Shown: positions 1 to 6,536, counted from the stretch's first letter. The stretch is DNA of 8,613 bases from JBOHER01 sp050701115 (GCA_050701115.1 JBOHER010000335.1:1-8613); one strand, 5' to 3'. Numbers and translations are program-made. The notes: generated by a model not told the origin, from the sequence alone.

Positions 1-486
1 GGCCTACTCGAGCTCATCGACGCCCGTCACGACGACGGCAGGGTCGACCTGGGCGTCGACGACCAGACCCGGCCGATCCTGCTCGCCGTCTCCGACAACG
101 GAGCCCAGATGAGGTCGGGCTCGACCCGGGAGTTCATGGCGCTGTGCGCGATCGCGCAGCACTTCGGACGCCCCGGGACCCCGACGGACCAGGCCTGGAT
201 CGAGAGCCTCAACGGGCACCTGAAGGCCGAGTACCCACACCTGCTCGCGATCCGCGACCCGGCCACCCTGCGCGCCGAGCTGGAGATCGCGCGGGCGCAC
301 TACAACGGGGTCAGGCTCCACCAGGGCATCGGATACGTCACACCCAACGACGAGCACGAAGGACGAGGCGAGGCCATCCGCGAGGCCCGCCACGCCGGGC
401 TCGAAACCTCCCGCCTTCGCCGGCTTGCCTGGCACCGCCGGCACCGGCAGGATCGACCCGTCCAGGAGCCCGACGATGTTGGCTGA
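1..486 (+). CDS. IS3-family transposase (OrfB, integrase core), 5' end outside the window
   Basis: This is the C-terminal 161 residues of a DDE integrase-core transposase that cuts and joins DNA ends to move its insertion sequence. The frame is open from base 1 and stops with TGA at 484-486, so the start and the first catalytic aspartate lie upstream of the window. Seen directly: the second aspartate sits in SDNGAQ, and the glutamate sits in DQAWIESLNGHLKAEYPHL exactly 35 residues later. That gives the DD(35)E spacing typical of IS3 elements. After it come HYNGVRLHQGIGYVTP, the usual rve_3 tail, and an Arg-rich end. The reading frame is unbroken to its natural end, so this half of the element looks intact. 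It lies next to a run of gene remnants and is a plausible agent of rearrangement there. Family assignment is firm; the exact IS name is not known. Confidence 0.92.
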   Translation, partial: GLLELIDARHDDGRVDLGVDDQTRPILLAVSDNGAQMRSGSTREFMALCAIAQHFGRPGTPTDQAWIESLNGHLKAEYPHLLAIRDPATLRAELEIARAHYNGVRLHQGIGYVTPNDEHEGRGEAIREARHAGLETSRLRRLAWHRRHRQDRPVQEPDDVG

Positions 487-520
487 TAGAACGCGAAAGT
501 GCGTCATTAGGTCAGACACA
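487..520. mobile_element. Probable right terminal end of the IS3-type element
   Basis: The stretch between the transposase stop and the next remnant, read inward on the minus strand, begins TGTGTCTGACCTAATGACGC. This starts with TG, as IS3-family ends do. The left end lies outside the window, so the inverted repeat cannot be matched and the exact boundary (about 515-520) is inferred. No target-site duplication can be tested here. Confidence 0.35.
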
Positions 521-522
521 CG

Positions 523-665
523 TCAGCCTCGGCTCACGTGGACCCGCACCCAGCCGGTGGGAAAGACCTCAACGCGGTGACCGTACAGCGTCTGGGTGAC
601 GACGCTGTCCGGCTCGCGCAGCAGAAGATCATGGACAGGCTCGAAGGTCACGTTGAGGTGGCCGA
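523..665 (-). pseudogene. Possible bacterial SH3-like domain fragment
   Basis: A short minus-strand frame ends at a TGA at 523-525. Its last 43 residues include LREPDSVVTQTLYGHRVEVF followed by GWVRVHV. This resembles the bacterial SH3 fold that precedes NlpC/P60-type peptidase domains: a polar lead-in, a TQxLYGxRVxV strand pair, then GWxRV. Only this piece is present, with no peptidase domain. A GTG at 706-708 could open the frame, but the residues upstream of about 665 look unrelated and overlap the deaminase remnant on the other strand. The match is from memory of the family pattern and is weak. It could be chance coding-like sequence. Confidence 0.3.
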
Positions 666-685
666 CGCATCGTCGCGTTCGCACG

Positions 686-1047
686 GGCATGCCCGAGGAG
701 AAGACCACGGGCTACGTGGATGGCTCCTTGCTGCCGTACAAGTCGGGCGAGGATGGCGTGTGGACACCGCAAATCGAGGAACGACTGACGAAGCTCGGCT
801 ACCGGCCGCAGCCGCCAAGTTCCTCAGTTCCCATGTCGAGATGAAAGTCGCAGCAAGGATGATCGATCAGCGCGTTCAGCACAGCGAGCTGGTGATCAAC
901 AACGTCCCGTGCCGGTCCAAAGGTGCACTGAGGCCGGGTTGCCATGAGACGCTATCCCGGTACCTTTCCAAGGGTTACACCCTCACTGCCCACGGCACTA
1001 CCCAAGGCGGCACACCGTTCTCACACACCTATGAGGGGCAGGCATGA
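686..1047 (+). pseudogene. DddA-like (SCP1.201-like) cytosine deaminase toxin domain, split by a frameshift
   Basis: The family comprises C-terminal toxin domains of secreted polymorphic toxins that deaminate cytosine in nucleic acid; DddA does so on double-stranded DNA. The start of the domain is read in one frame at about 686-810 (GMPEEKTTGYVDGSLLPYKS, then a helix ending TKLGYRP). The catalytic half is in the next frame at about 808-1044. Seen in that half: the SHVEMKVAARM helix, with the zinc-ligand His at codon 832 and the catalytic Glu at 838; the strand LVINN; PC-x9-C at 907-942 supplying two zinc cysteines; and LSRYLSKGYTLTAHG. All catalytic residues are present, so the damage is a single-base shift near 805-830 plus loss of the whole N-terminal delivery part. 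No start codon or Shine-Dalgarno sequence is evident. TGA at 1045-1047 overlaps an ATG at 1044. It is probably an orphan toxin tip left by recombination or IS activity. A sequencing error at the shift is the main alternative. Confidence 0.75.
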
Positions 1048-1160
1048 CTACATCGAACATGAGCGCCATGTCGGCCACCACCTACCCCTTCTGCACGGTG
1101 TGCAACGTGCAGAAGATCTGGCTCCAGCCCAGATGGCCACGAAGCAGCTGCACCGTTTAA
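1044..1160 (+). CDS. Short ORF overlapping the deaminase stop; possible immunity-gene remnant
   Basis: An ATG at 1044 overlaps the deaminase TGA in an ATGA arrangement and opens a 38-codon frame ending with TAA at 1158-1160. The product begins MTTSNMSAMSATTYPFCTVC and matches no family I recognise. Toxin genes of this class are normally followed directly by an immunity gene, often of the Imm1 type, and the four-base overlap is what such a pair would show. The frame is far too short for a complete immunity protein, and KstD-like sequence begins right after it. If it is an immunity gene, only its first residues survive. Position alone supports this call. Confidence 0.3.
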   Translation: MTTSNMSAMSATTYPFCTVCNVQKIWLQPRWPRSSCTV

Positions 1161-1164
1161 GGTC

Positions 1165-1365
1165 GTCCCGCCGATGCGGCATCGACCCGGCAGGCCTGAC
1201 CACCACCGTCGCGGCGTTCAACGAGTGGGCGCGCCGAGGCGTCGATCCCGAGTTCGGCCGGGAACCACACCCTTCAATCGTGGATCCGGCGACGCCGAGG
1301 TCAGGCCCAACCCGAGTCTGGCGCCGATCGAGCGGGGACCGTTGTACGCGGTCAAGATCCTGCCC
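1165..1365 (+). pseudogene. Fragment of a KstD-like FAD-dependent dehydrogenase, frameshifted
   Basis: Two pieces in adjacent frames fit the C-terminal third of 3-ketosteroid-delta1-dehydrogenase-like FAD-binding dehydrogenases, which oxidise steroid A-rings or related ketones. The first (about 1165-1257) reads CGIDPAGLTTTVAAFNEWAR then RGVDPEFGRE. The second (about 1258-1365) reads TPFNRGSGDAEVRPNPS then LAPIERGPLYAVKILPGS. Together they follow the family order: helix with FN-x-A-x3-GVD-x2-F-GR, then FxRGSGD, then PNPxLxPIxxGPxYAV. Restoring one G in the ccggg run at about 1257-1261 would join them. The FAD-binding N-terminus and the final GLYAAGN segment are missing, and sequence after the PGS is unrelated. 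This is roughly 67 of over 500 residues. It is not functional. Confidence 0.65.
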
Positions 1366-1716
1366 GGCAGCCCGCACGTTCGGGGTGCGCCACGTCAACG
1401 TCGGGCTGCTGGAGACACTGCCGGAGAGCCAGATCGTCGACGCGCTGCGCACCTTGTGCGATCGGGCGGGTGATGGGCACGGCCGTGGTTGATCAGCGTG
1501 GAGGTCATCTCCGACGACCTGGTCGGCCAGGGCATAGATGTCGCCGCTCGCACTGGTTTCGAGGCCGCACGAGGTCCTTGCCGACGCCCCGGTGGTGAGG
1601 GGATGGACCCGTGAGAACGCCGCCAGCCCCACACAGGGGGAGAGTCGCAGAGATCGGGACGAGAGGTAGCCGGGTCCACCGATCACACGCGCGGTGTCAG
1701 GCTTGCGCGCGGAGAA
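1366..1716. other. Stretch with no recognisable intact gene
   Basis: This lies between the KstD-like remnant and the luxR stop. In the plus frame ending at TGA 1490-1492, the piece HVNVGLLETLPESQIVDALR looks protein-like but unassignable, and is probably the tail of another lost gene. On the minus strand at about 1515-1566 a piece reading LETSASGDIYALADQVV faintly recalls the end of an FAD-NAD reductase; I do not trust it. No complete reading frame with a ribosome-binding site and no strong terminator was seen. Confidence 0.5.
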
Positions 1717-4113
1717 CTAGGTGGCCGTGCGCCACGAGGAATGGCGGGACTCGACGACCCATGCGGCGATCTGGGCGCGGTTGGTGAAACCCAGCTTGGT
1801 CAGGATGTGTTCGACGTGAGTTTCGGCGGTGCGTTGGGAGATGACCAGAGTGTTGGCGATCTCGCGGTTGGTCATTCCCTTGGCCACGAGCTCTGCGATC
1901 TGTATCTCCCGCTTGGTCAGCGGGTGGTCGGGCTGCTCGGCCGGGGTGCGGGCGCCCGCTTGCTCGTCGGCCAAGGCGTACGACACGGCCGCATCGGTCG
2001 AGAGCGCATACCCGATGGCGAACTCTGCGCCGGCCTCCGCCGCCCCCAGTTCACTGGTGACCAGGTCGGTGTCCCTCTGCAGCGGTTCGGCGAATGCGGT
2101 GTAGTTGGTGGGTGACGCTCCGAGCGACTGCCATACGGTGGTGGCCGCGCCGAGCAATCTCGCCGCTCTTCGCAGGGCACCGTCGTGTGTCGCGCATCCA
2201 GCGAGAATCGTCAGGATGAAGGCGAGGATCACTCGATCGCCGACGCGCTGTTGCAGGCGTAGCGCCTCGAGGCCCGCGTCGAGGGCTAACTGGATATCGC
2301 CGCGCAGGTATTCGGCCGCTGAGCGCGACCACAGTGCCCAGGACCGCCAGAACACCTCGCCACGGGAGGCGCAGGTCTCGATGCAGTCCTGCAGGACTTG
2401 CCGCCCACCGTCGAGGTCGCCTGCCAGGCTGAGGGCCAGGCCGTAGTTGTAGGTGGACCACAGTTCGGCGCTGAGATCCCGCTGGGTACGGAACATGTCC
2501 GCAGCGGTACGGAACAGCCGTACGGCCTCTGGCATGTCGTTGCCGATCAGCGCGACGTAGCCCCGCACATGGTGAACGTAGGCGCGGGCTTTCTCGTCGC
2601 CGGTCTCCTCGGCGACCTCGGCCGCCTTCTCCAGCGTGGTCTCGACAGCGGGCATGTCACTCTGCACCAGGGCGAAGAACGCGTAGATCCACAGCGCGTG
2701 CGCCCTGCAGGGGGCGTCGGCCGGTGCGACGTCAAGGAGCTTGCTGAGCCAGATCCGGCTCTCGGTGTTGAGTCCGCGGATGATCCAGTATTCCTTCAAG
2801 GCCGGCGCCATGCGCAGCCCGGCGATAGCCTCGTCGGGGTCGCCGGCGCAGAAGTCCAGCGCCACCCGCAGGTTGGCGTGCTCGCGCCTGAGCCGGTCGA
2901 TCCACGCCGCCTGATCCGGCCCGATCCATTCGGCCTCGAACCTGCTGGTCAGCTCCAGGTACCAATCGCGGTGGCGTCGTTTCATCCGAATCAGGTCGCC
3001 TGCGGAGCGGAGCCGGTCCTCGCCGTACTGACGCATCGTCTCCAGCATGCGATACCGCGCAACGCCTTGTTGCTCCTCGCGGAGCAGGATGGACTTGTCG
3101 AGCAGCCCGTCAATCACGTCGAGCACGGTGTGCCGGTCCAGCCTGTCGCCCGAGCACACCTTCTCCGCGGCGTCGAGCTCGAAGCTCCCGGAGAACACCG
3201 ACGCGCGCGCCCACAACAGCCGTTCCGGTTCGGTGCACAGCTCGTGACTCCAGTCGATCAGTGCGCGCAACGTCTCGTGCCGGCTCGGCCCGCGCCTGCC
3301 GCCGCCGGTGAGCAGCGTGAACTGCTTGTTCAGCCGGTTGGTGAGCTGGTGTACGGACAGCGACCGCAACCTGACCGCCGCCAGCTCGATGGCCAGCGGC
3401 AGGCCGTCCAGCTCCCGGCACAACCGGATCATGTCCTTGGCGTTGTCGTCGGTGATCGTGAATGACGGCACCACCGCGGTCGCCCGGTCCACGAACAGCT
3501 TCACCGCGTCGTACTGTTCCACTCGCGCCGTCAACTCGCCGGTCTCGGGAATGGCCAGCGGGGGGACGGGGAGAATGCGCTCACCGGCCACACCGAGGGA
3601 TTGGCGGCTGGTGGCCAGTACGACCAGGTCAGGACATGCTGTCACCAGGGTGTCGACGAACCGCGCGCACGAGTCGACCAGATGCTCGCAGTTGTCCAGC
3701 ACCAGCAACAGTTGTCGGGCGCGCAGCGCGTCCACGATCATGTCGGCTGCGGGGCGTGTCGACCGATCGCCCAGCCCCAGCCGGTCAGCGACCGTGTTGA
3801 CCAGCAGCTTCTCCTCATGCAGCTCGGCAAGCGCGACGAATACCACGCCGTCGGTGAAGGAAGCCCGCGCGGCCGCCGCCACCCGCAACGCCAACCTGGA
3901 CTTGCCGACGCCACCAGGGCCGGTCAACGTCACGACAGACGCTGTTCCTAGTAGGCGCTTGGCCTCGACGATCTCGGCGTCACGTCCTACGTAGGTCGTG
4001 ACCTCCGCCGGTAGGGAATCCCCCGGAGGTCGCCCCTCGACCACGCTCAGCGCCGCCACCTCATCACCAACCCGATGTCGCCAGACCCCCATTGTGGCCC
4101 ATTGTGAGATCAA
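1717..4113 (-). CDS. Large ATPase-LuxR transcriptional regulator
   Basis: A 798-residue regulator that should bind ATP, oligomerise or change shape on signal, and switch on target promoters through a C-terminal LuxR helix-turn-helix. Domains in order: a short N-terminus; a VGRDAEI entry at about 42-48; Walker A GPGGVGKS at 65-72; Walker B LLLVLDNCEH at 136-145; ATSRQ sensor-like strand; GLPLAIELA, as in NB-ARC/AP-ATPases; a helical TPR-like middle at about 430-700; and the LuxR HTH at about 730-795, with LTKREIQIAELVAKGMTNRE and TAETHVEHILTKLGFTNRAQ. No PAS, kinase or adenylate-cyclase domain is present. The frame is intact. The longest start is TTG at 4113 without a clear Shine-Dalgarno; ATG at 4092 or a GTG further in are alternatives, and conserved sequence begins only at about residue 38. 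The PucR-type gene lies 58 bp upstream on the same strand. The target genes and signal are unknown. Confidence 0.9.
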   Translation of the reverse strand: MISQWATMGVWRHRVGDEVAALSVVEGRPPGDSLPAEVTTYVGRDAEIVEAKRLLGTASVVTLTGPGGVGKSRLALRVAAAARASFTDGVVFVALAELHEEKLLVNTVADRLGLGDRSTRPAADMIVDALRARQLLLVLDNCEHLVDSCARFVDTLVTACPDLVVLATSRQSLGVAGERILPVPPLAIPETGELTARVEQYDAVKLFVDRATAVVPSFTITDDNAKDMIRLCRELDGLPLAIELAAVRLRSLSVHQLTNRLNKQFTLLTGGGRRGPSRHETLRALIDWSHELCTEPERLLWARASVFSGSFELDAAEKVCSGDRLDRHTVLDVIDGLLDKSILLREEQQGVARYRMLETMRQYGEDRLRSAGDLIRMKRRHRDWYLELTSRFEAEWIGPDQAAWIDRLRREHANLRVALDFCAGDPDEAIAGLRMAPALKEYWIIRGLNTESRIWLSKLLDVAPADAPCRAHALWIYAFFALVQSDMPAVETTLEKAAEVAEETGDEKARAYVHHVRGYVALIGNDMPEAVRLFRTAADMFRTQRDLSAELWSTYNYGLALSLAGDLDGGRQVLQDCIETCASRGEVFWRSWALWSRSAAEYLRGDIQLALDAGLEALRLQQRVGDRVILAFILTILAGCATHDGALRRAARLLGAATTVWQSLGASPTNYTAFAEPLQRDTDLVTSELGAAEAGAEFAIGYALSTDAAVSYALADEQAGARTPAEQPDHPLTKREIQIAELVAKGMTNREIANTLVISQRTAETHVEHILTKLGFTNRAQIAAWVVESRHSSWRTAT
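3986..3995. promoter_or_regulatory. Ten-base palindrome with TACGTA core inside the 5' part of luxR
   Basis: CCTACGTAGG is a perfect palindrome lying in the luxR codons for residues Thr-Tyr-Val-Gly of the conserved entry motif. Its TACGTA core is the same hexamer that appears twice ahead of the PucR-type gene. It could be a secondary operator, or simply follow from the codons used. Confidence 0.25.
4088..4106. repeat. Tandem direct repeat CCCATTGTG with ten-base period at the luxR 5' end
   Basis: CCCATTGTG occurs at 4088-4096 and again at 4098-4106, one helical turn apart. It overlaps the longest predicted start of the ATPase-LuxR gene. Two half-sites on the same DNA face are a common shape for an activator site. 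Its AT-richness stands out here. If it is an operator, the true translation start would be downstream, for example at a GTG near 4056. Confidence 0.35.
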
Positions 4114-4171
4114 CCACCGGATCGGGCAGGGCGGGGGAATCGGGGCGAGGTGGGTCGCGGACCCCTCGTCG

Positions 4172-5464
4172 TCAGCAGCCCCGCGCGGTCTTCGCCTCCT
4201 GGGGACGGTTGCGCAGCAGCATCGCGCGCGCGGCGAGGGCGAGTTCGAATCGGCACTGGGGGTCGGTGAGCTGATCGCCGAAGAGCTCCTCGAGCTTGCT
4301 CACGCGGTATCGCACGGTCCGCGGGTGCACCCCCAGCCTGCTGGCGATCTCATTGGCCTGGCCTCGCGTGGCCAGCCATTCGTGCAGTGTGGCGAGCATG
4401 CGTTCCTGCTGGCGGTCGGTGAGTCCGCGCAACGGCGCGAGCCGCTGTTCGACGAGTCTGTCGATCAGCCAGTCGTCGGCGAACAGCATCAGGGTGGTGG
4501 GATGGTCGGCACAGTCGACAACGGCCTGTCCGGGGAGTAGTCCGCGGTGGGCGAGGTCGAACGCACGGCGTGCTATTCGAAGCGACGCCCGCGCGTCGGC
4601 GAGCGGCACCGGTGGCCCGATGGCGGCGTGCCAGCCCGGTAGCACGTCGGGAAGGTTGGCCAGCTTGGGTTCGTCTGCGGCGGTGATCAAGCACGGCTCA
4701 CCTCCGTCAAGGCCCGCGAGCATGGTTGTGCCAAGTTCGCCGGGTGCCGGTAGGCCCTGACCGGCGGGCGATCGCAGCGCGACAGCGGTTATGGTGCCCG
4801 GCATGTCCCAGCCCGCTGCTCGCGCCGCGGCGGCCAGAGTGGCAGGATCGGCCGGAGCCTCGGCGAGCAGCAGGCGGAACAGGTCGTTCCGGGTGCGGGC
4901 GGCCGGGCGGGGCGCCTCGGCTCGCGCTGCCGTGTATCCCTGGGTGGACCGGCTGGACAGGTCGCGGCAGTGCGCGGCGATCGCACCAGCGCACAAGCGG
5001 GCGTGGTCGATCGATGCGCCGTGGTGCCGGAGGTAGGCCGACACGTGCTGCGAGGTGATCTTCTCGGCGACGCGGTAGGCGGCCTGCATTGCATCGAGGG
5101 AGCGGCCCGCGGTGAACTCCGCCGCACCGATGCCGCGGAACAGGCCCGTCCAGTCGTCGCGGGGTGCGCGCGGGTCGAGAATGGCGTCGATACCGCGCAT
5201 GATCACCGCCTGCACCGCGGCCACCATGATATGGCCCAGCGGACCTGCCAGCGGCCACGCGTACTCCGGTACCGCACGCCCCACCCCGGTGACGACAGCG
5301 CGGGCGAGCGCGCCGGCGTGTGGCCGGAACCCCCGGGTCAGCTCGCGCGGCAGCCGCATCCTCACCTGGTCGGAGGCCTGCTCGGCAGTGTTCCAAGTTC
5401 GGACGCGAGCTGTCGCCGTGCGGTCTGGCGCGGTGCGAGACGAAACGAGCTGGGACATGGCCAC
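4172..5464 (-). CDS. PucR/CdaR-family transcriptional regulator
   Basis: A 430-residue DNA-binding regulator of the PucR/CdaR group, which controls catabolic or secondary-metabolite genes in actinomycetes. Residues about 38-185 form a helical N-terminal domain of the RsbR-like kind often found in these proteins (LTRGFRPH and EFTAGRSLDAMQAAYRVAEK, then HVSAYLRHHGASIDHAR). Residues about 190-320 are the variable GGDEF-like middle. Residues about 356-415 are the HTH_30 domain, with EWLATRGQANEIASRLGVHP and RTVRYRVSKLEELFG. There is no PucR N-terminal purine-sensing domain. The frame starts with GTG at 5464, with an AAGG about 11 bases upstream; ATG at 5458 is an alternative. It probably heads an operon with the ATPase-LuxR gene 58 bp downstream. 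The TACGTA-N7-TACGTA repeat 40 bp upstream is a likely control site. The frame is intact and it looks functional. Confidence 0.88.
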   Translation of the reverse strand: MAMSQLVSSRTAPDRTATARVRTWNTAEQASDQVRMRLPRELTRGFRPHAGALARAVVTGVGRAVPEYAWPLAGPLGHIMVAAVQAVIMRGIDAILDPRAPRDDWTGLFRGIGAAEFTAGRSLDAMQAAYRVAEKITSQHVSAYLRHHGASIDHARLCAGAIAAHCRDLSSRSTQGYTAARAEAPRPAARTRNDLFRLLLAEAPADPATLAAAARAAGWDMPGTITAVALRSPAGQGLPAPGELGTTMLAGLDGGEPCLITAADEPKLANLPDVLPGWHAAIGPPVPLADARASLRIARRAFDLAHRGLLPGQAVVDCADHPTTLMLFADDWLIDRLVEQRLAPLRGLTDRQQERMLATLHEWLATRGQANEIASRLGVHPRTVRYRVSKLEELFGDQLTDPQCRFELALAARAMLLRNRPQEAKTARGC

Positions 5465-5503
5465 CAGGTTGGTCGCCTTGCCGGCTCGCCGCGTCGTGAG
5501 AAA

Positions 5504-5522
5504 TACGTACCCGCCCTACGTA
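5504..5522. promoter_or_regulatory. TACGTA-N7-TACGTA repeat upstream of the PucR-type gene
   Basis: Two identical palindromic hexamers lie at 5504-5509 and 5517-5522, separated by seven bases and flanked by A-rich or T-rich bases, within otherwise GC-rich DNA. The distance to the GTG start at 5464 is 40 bases, fitting an operator or promoter-overlapping site. By eye I found only one other TACGTA in the window, inside the luxR 5' end. Autoregulation by PucR or cross-control by the LuxR protein would be the natural reading, but no binding is shown. Confidence 0.45.
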
Positions 5523-5583
5523 AAGCCGGACGGCGGCTAACTGCTCTGTTACGCCCGCTGGTAGGCGTCCCGCCGAGTAAGGA

Positions 5584-5605
5584 GCGGGGTCGTACTGCAC
5601 CCCGC
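5584..5605 (-). terminator. Seven-base-pair GC hairpin at the end of the nitroreductase remnant
   Basis: GCGGGGT at 5584-5590 and ACCCCGC at 5599-5605 form a perfect inverted repeat around an eight-base loop. It starts two bases past the last stop (5607-5609) of the minus-strand nitroreductase remnant. It could be that gene's former terminator. There is no T tract after it, which actinobacterial terminators often lack. It could instead be a structure in the PucR leader region. Confidence 0.35.
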
Positions 5606-5606
5606 C

Positions 5607-6116
5607 CTACCGGGGATCCAGTTTCCTCAGCTCAGCGGCGGTGTAAGGGTTTCGAGGAACAGGCCGAGACCGAGGGCGCGTGCGGTCAGGAGCAGGTTCT
5701 CGACACCGGGGTACACGCTGGCCGCCTCGCCCATCGCCGTGATCCGGCGGCTCCGGCGGGCCACGGTTGCCGCCCGGCGTGGCCCGAGCCGCAGCGTTGC
5801 CGCCACGGTTTGGCGGAGCTGCTTGGCGAGTTGGCGAGGTAGGGGCCGGTGTCGTAGCACGGCACGATGATTTCGTGGAAGTCGTCACGCTGGTAGCGCA
5901 GGGCAGCGCGGAGCTTCTCGTGTTTCTTCTCGGTCGATCCGGGAGGCACGACGGTGGCGATCGGCTCGAGGTAGTAGTCGCGGACGACACGCCACAGGGT
6001 GGCCAGGCGTGCCATCTGGTCGCGGTCGGTGACGATCACGAAGTGATAGCCCTGGACGTTGCTGCCGCTGGTCCGCCAAGTCGCGGCCTGCACGAGCTGT
6101 TGGAGCAACTCGCTCG
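5607..6116 (-). pseudogene. Nitroreductase-family remnant with two frameshifts
   Basis: Nitroreductases are FMN-dependent NAD(P)H oxidoreductases. The remnant begins PSELLQQLVQAATWRTSGSN and continues through YHFVIVTDRDQMARLATLW, DDFHEIIVPCYDTGPYLAN, then (after a one-base loss near 5830) LAKQLRQTVAATLRLG and ASVYPGVENLLLTARALGLG. After a second loss near 5645-5650 comes YTAAELRKLDPR, then a stop at 5607-5609. These follow the family order: the FMN phosphate-binding SGSNxQ near the N-terminus, VVTD strand, YPxVxNLLLxARALGLG, and a helix before the usual GIPD. The C-terminal GIPD-and-after portion is missing. It has no start of its own: it is fused to the end of a carotenoid oxygenase. It is not expected to be functional. 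Family confidence is good; substrate is unknown. Confidence 0.65.
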
Positions 6117-6390
6117 GCACTTGGCCACGGCGACCGGTTCGGCTTCCAGGTCGCGCCGCGTCGAGCACGCACAGCGCGCTGCGGTGCTCGGCGGAGGAGT
6201 ACACCACGGCCAGCGGCCATCCGTCGTCCTCGGCCGAGCCCGGCCCGCGCGGCACGAAGATCGGCTCGCCGAGGAAGTCGCCGTCGGCGAAGGGGTGGGC
6301 GTTGCGGTCGCCGGTCTCGTTGTCGACCTTGACGATCGACGGCTTCTCCCGGTCGACGGCGACCAGGTAGGAGTAGCGATAGGGCAGTGA
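6117..6390 (-). pseudogene. C-terminal fragment of a carotenoid cleavage oxygenase (RPE65-like)
   Basis: This family cleaves carotenoid or stilbene double bases at an iron centre held by four histidines. Only about the last 90 of roughly 480 residues are present: PYRYSYLVAVDREKPSIVKV, then GEPIFVPR, SAEDDGWPLAVVYSS, EHRSALCVLDA. These match the family's C-terminal strands (Y-x-YxxxV, KVD, GExxFVPR, EDDGWxLxxVY, SxLxVLDA). One extra G near 6153 throws the remaining DLEAEPVAVAKC into another frame. The terminal RVPxGFHGxW segment, with the last iron-ligand His, is lost where nitroreductase sequence begins at about 6115. Upstream of about 6384 the sequence is unrelated, so all other iron-ligand histidines are missing too. 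It is non-functional. Confidence 0.7.
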
Positions 6391-6536
6391 GGTGCACGAG
6401 CGGTGATGCACCAGGACAGCAGGCCCAGCAGAACCAGGAACGGTTCGCGTGGGAAAAGACGTAACAAGTCGGTGTCAACAGGAAACATGTCCCGCGGCGT
6501 CCCGACCTGGTTCATGTCGGAAGGGGTGTTGCCGTC
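6391..6536. promoter_or_regulatory. Intergenic leader of the coiled-coil membrane protein gene
   Basis: This span must carry the promoter of the gene starting at 6537, since the minus-strand remnants end their similarity at about 6384. GGAAGGGG at 6519-6526 is a strong Shine-Dalgarno ten bases before the ATG. I see no convincing -35/-10 pair. On the minus strand the words MFPVDTDLLRLFPREPFLVL (about 6485-6426) faintly recall the start of MpaB/DUF2236 oxygenases; this is treated as an unproven remnant. Confidence 0.4.

Noticed and set aside
4..519. Long minus-strand open frame opposite the transposase
   Set aside because: It is antisense to a clear IS3 transposase with DD(35)E motif, and its composition is typical of a high-GC shadow frame.
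1515..1566. Minus-strand SGDIYALADQVV resembling an FAD-NAD reductase C-terminal motif
   Set aside because: Only a dozen residues fit, the expected GD pair is altered to AD, and the flanks show no family pattern.
2398..3465. 355-codon plus-strand open frame
   Set aside because: It lies wholly opposite the ATPase-LuxR gene, whose motifs are continuous. Its Pro/Gly/Val-rich text matches no family.
4147..4167. Imperfect hairpin GAGG-T-GGGTC / GACCC-CTC between the PucR-type stop and luxR
   Set aside because: Only five contiguous pairs plus a bulged extension and no T tract, so it is too weak to call a terminator.
5551..5567. ACGCC...GGCGT inverted repeat in the PucR leader
   Set aside because: A five-base stem in GC-rich DNA is expected by chance.
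4707..5842. Large open frames on both strands around the PucR-type gene
   Set aside because: Arg/Pro-rich shadow frames of the PucR-type coding region and its leader; no motif or ribosome site supports them.
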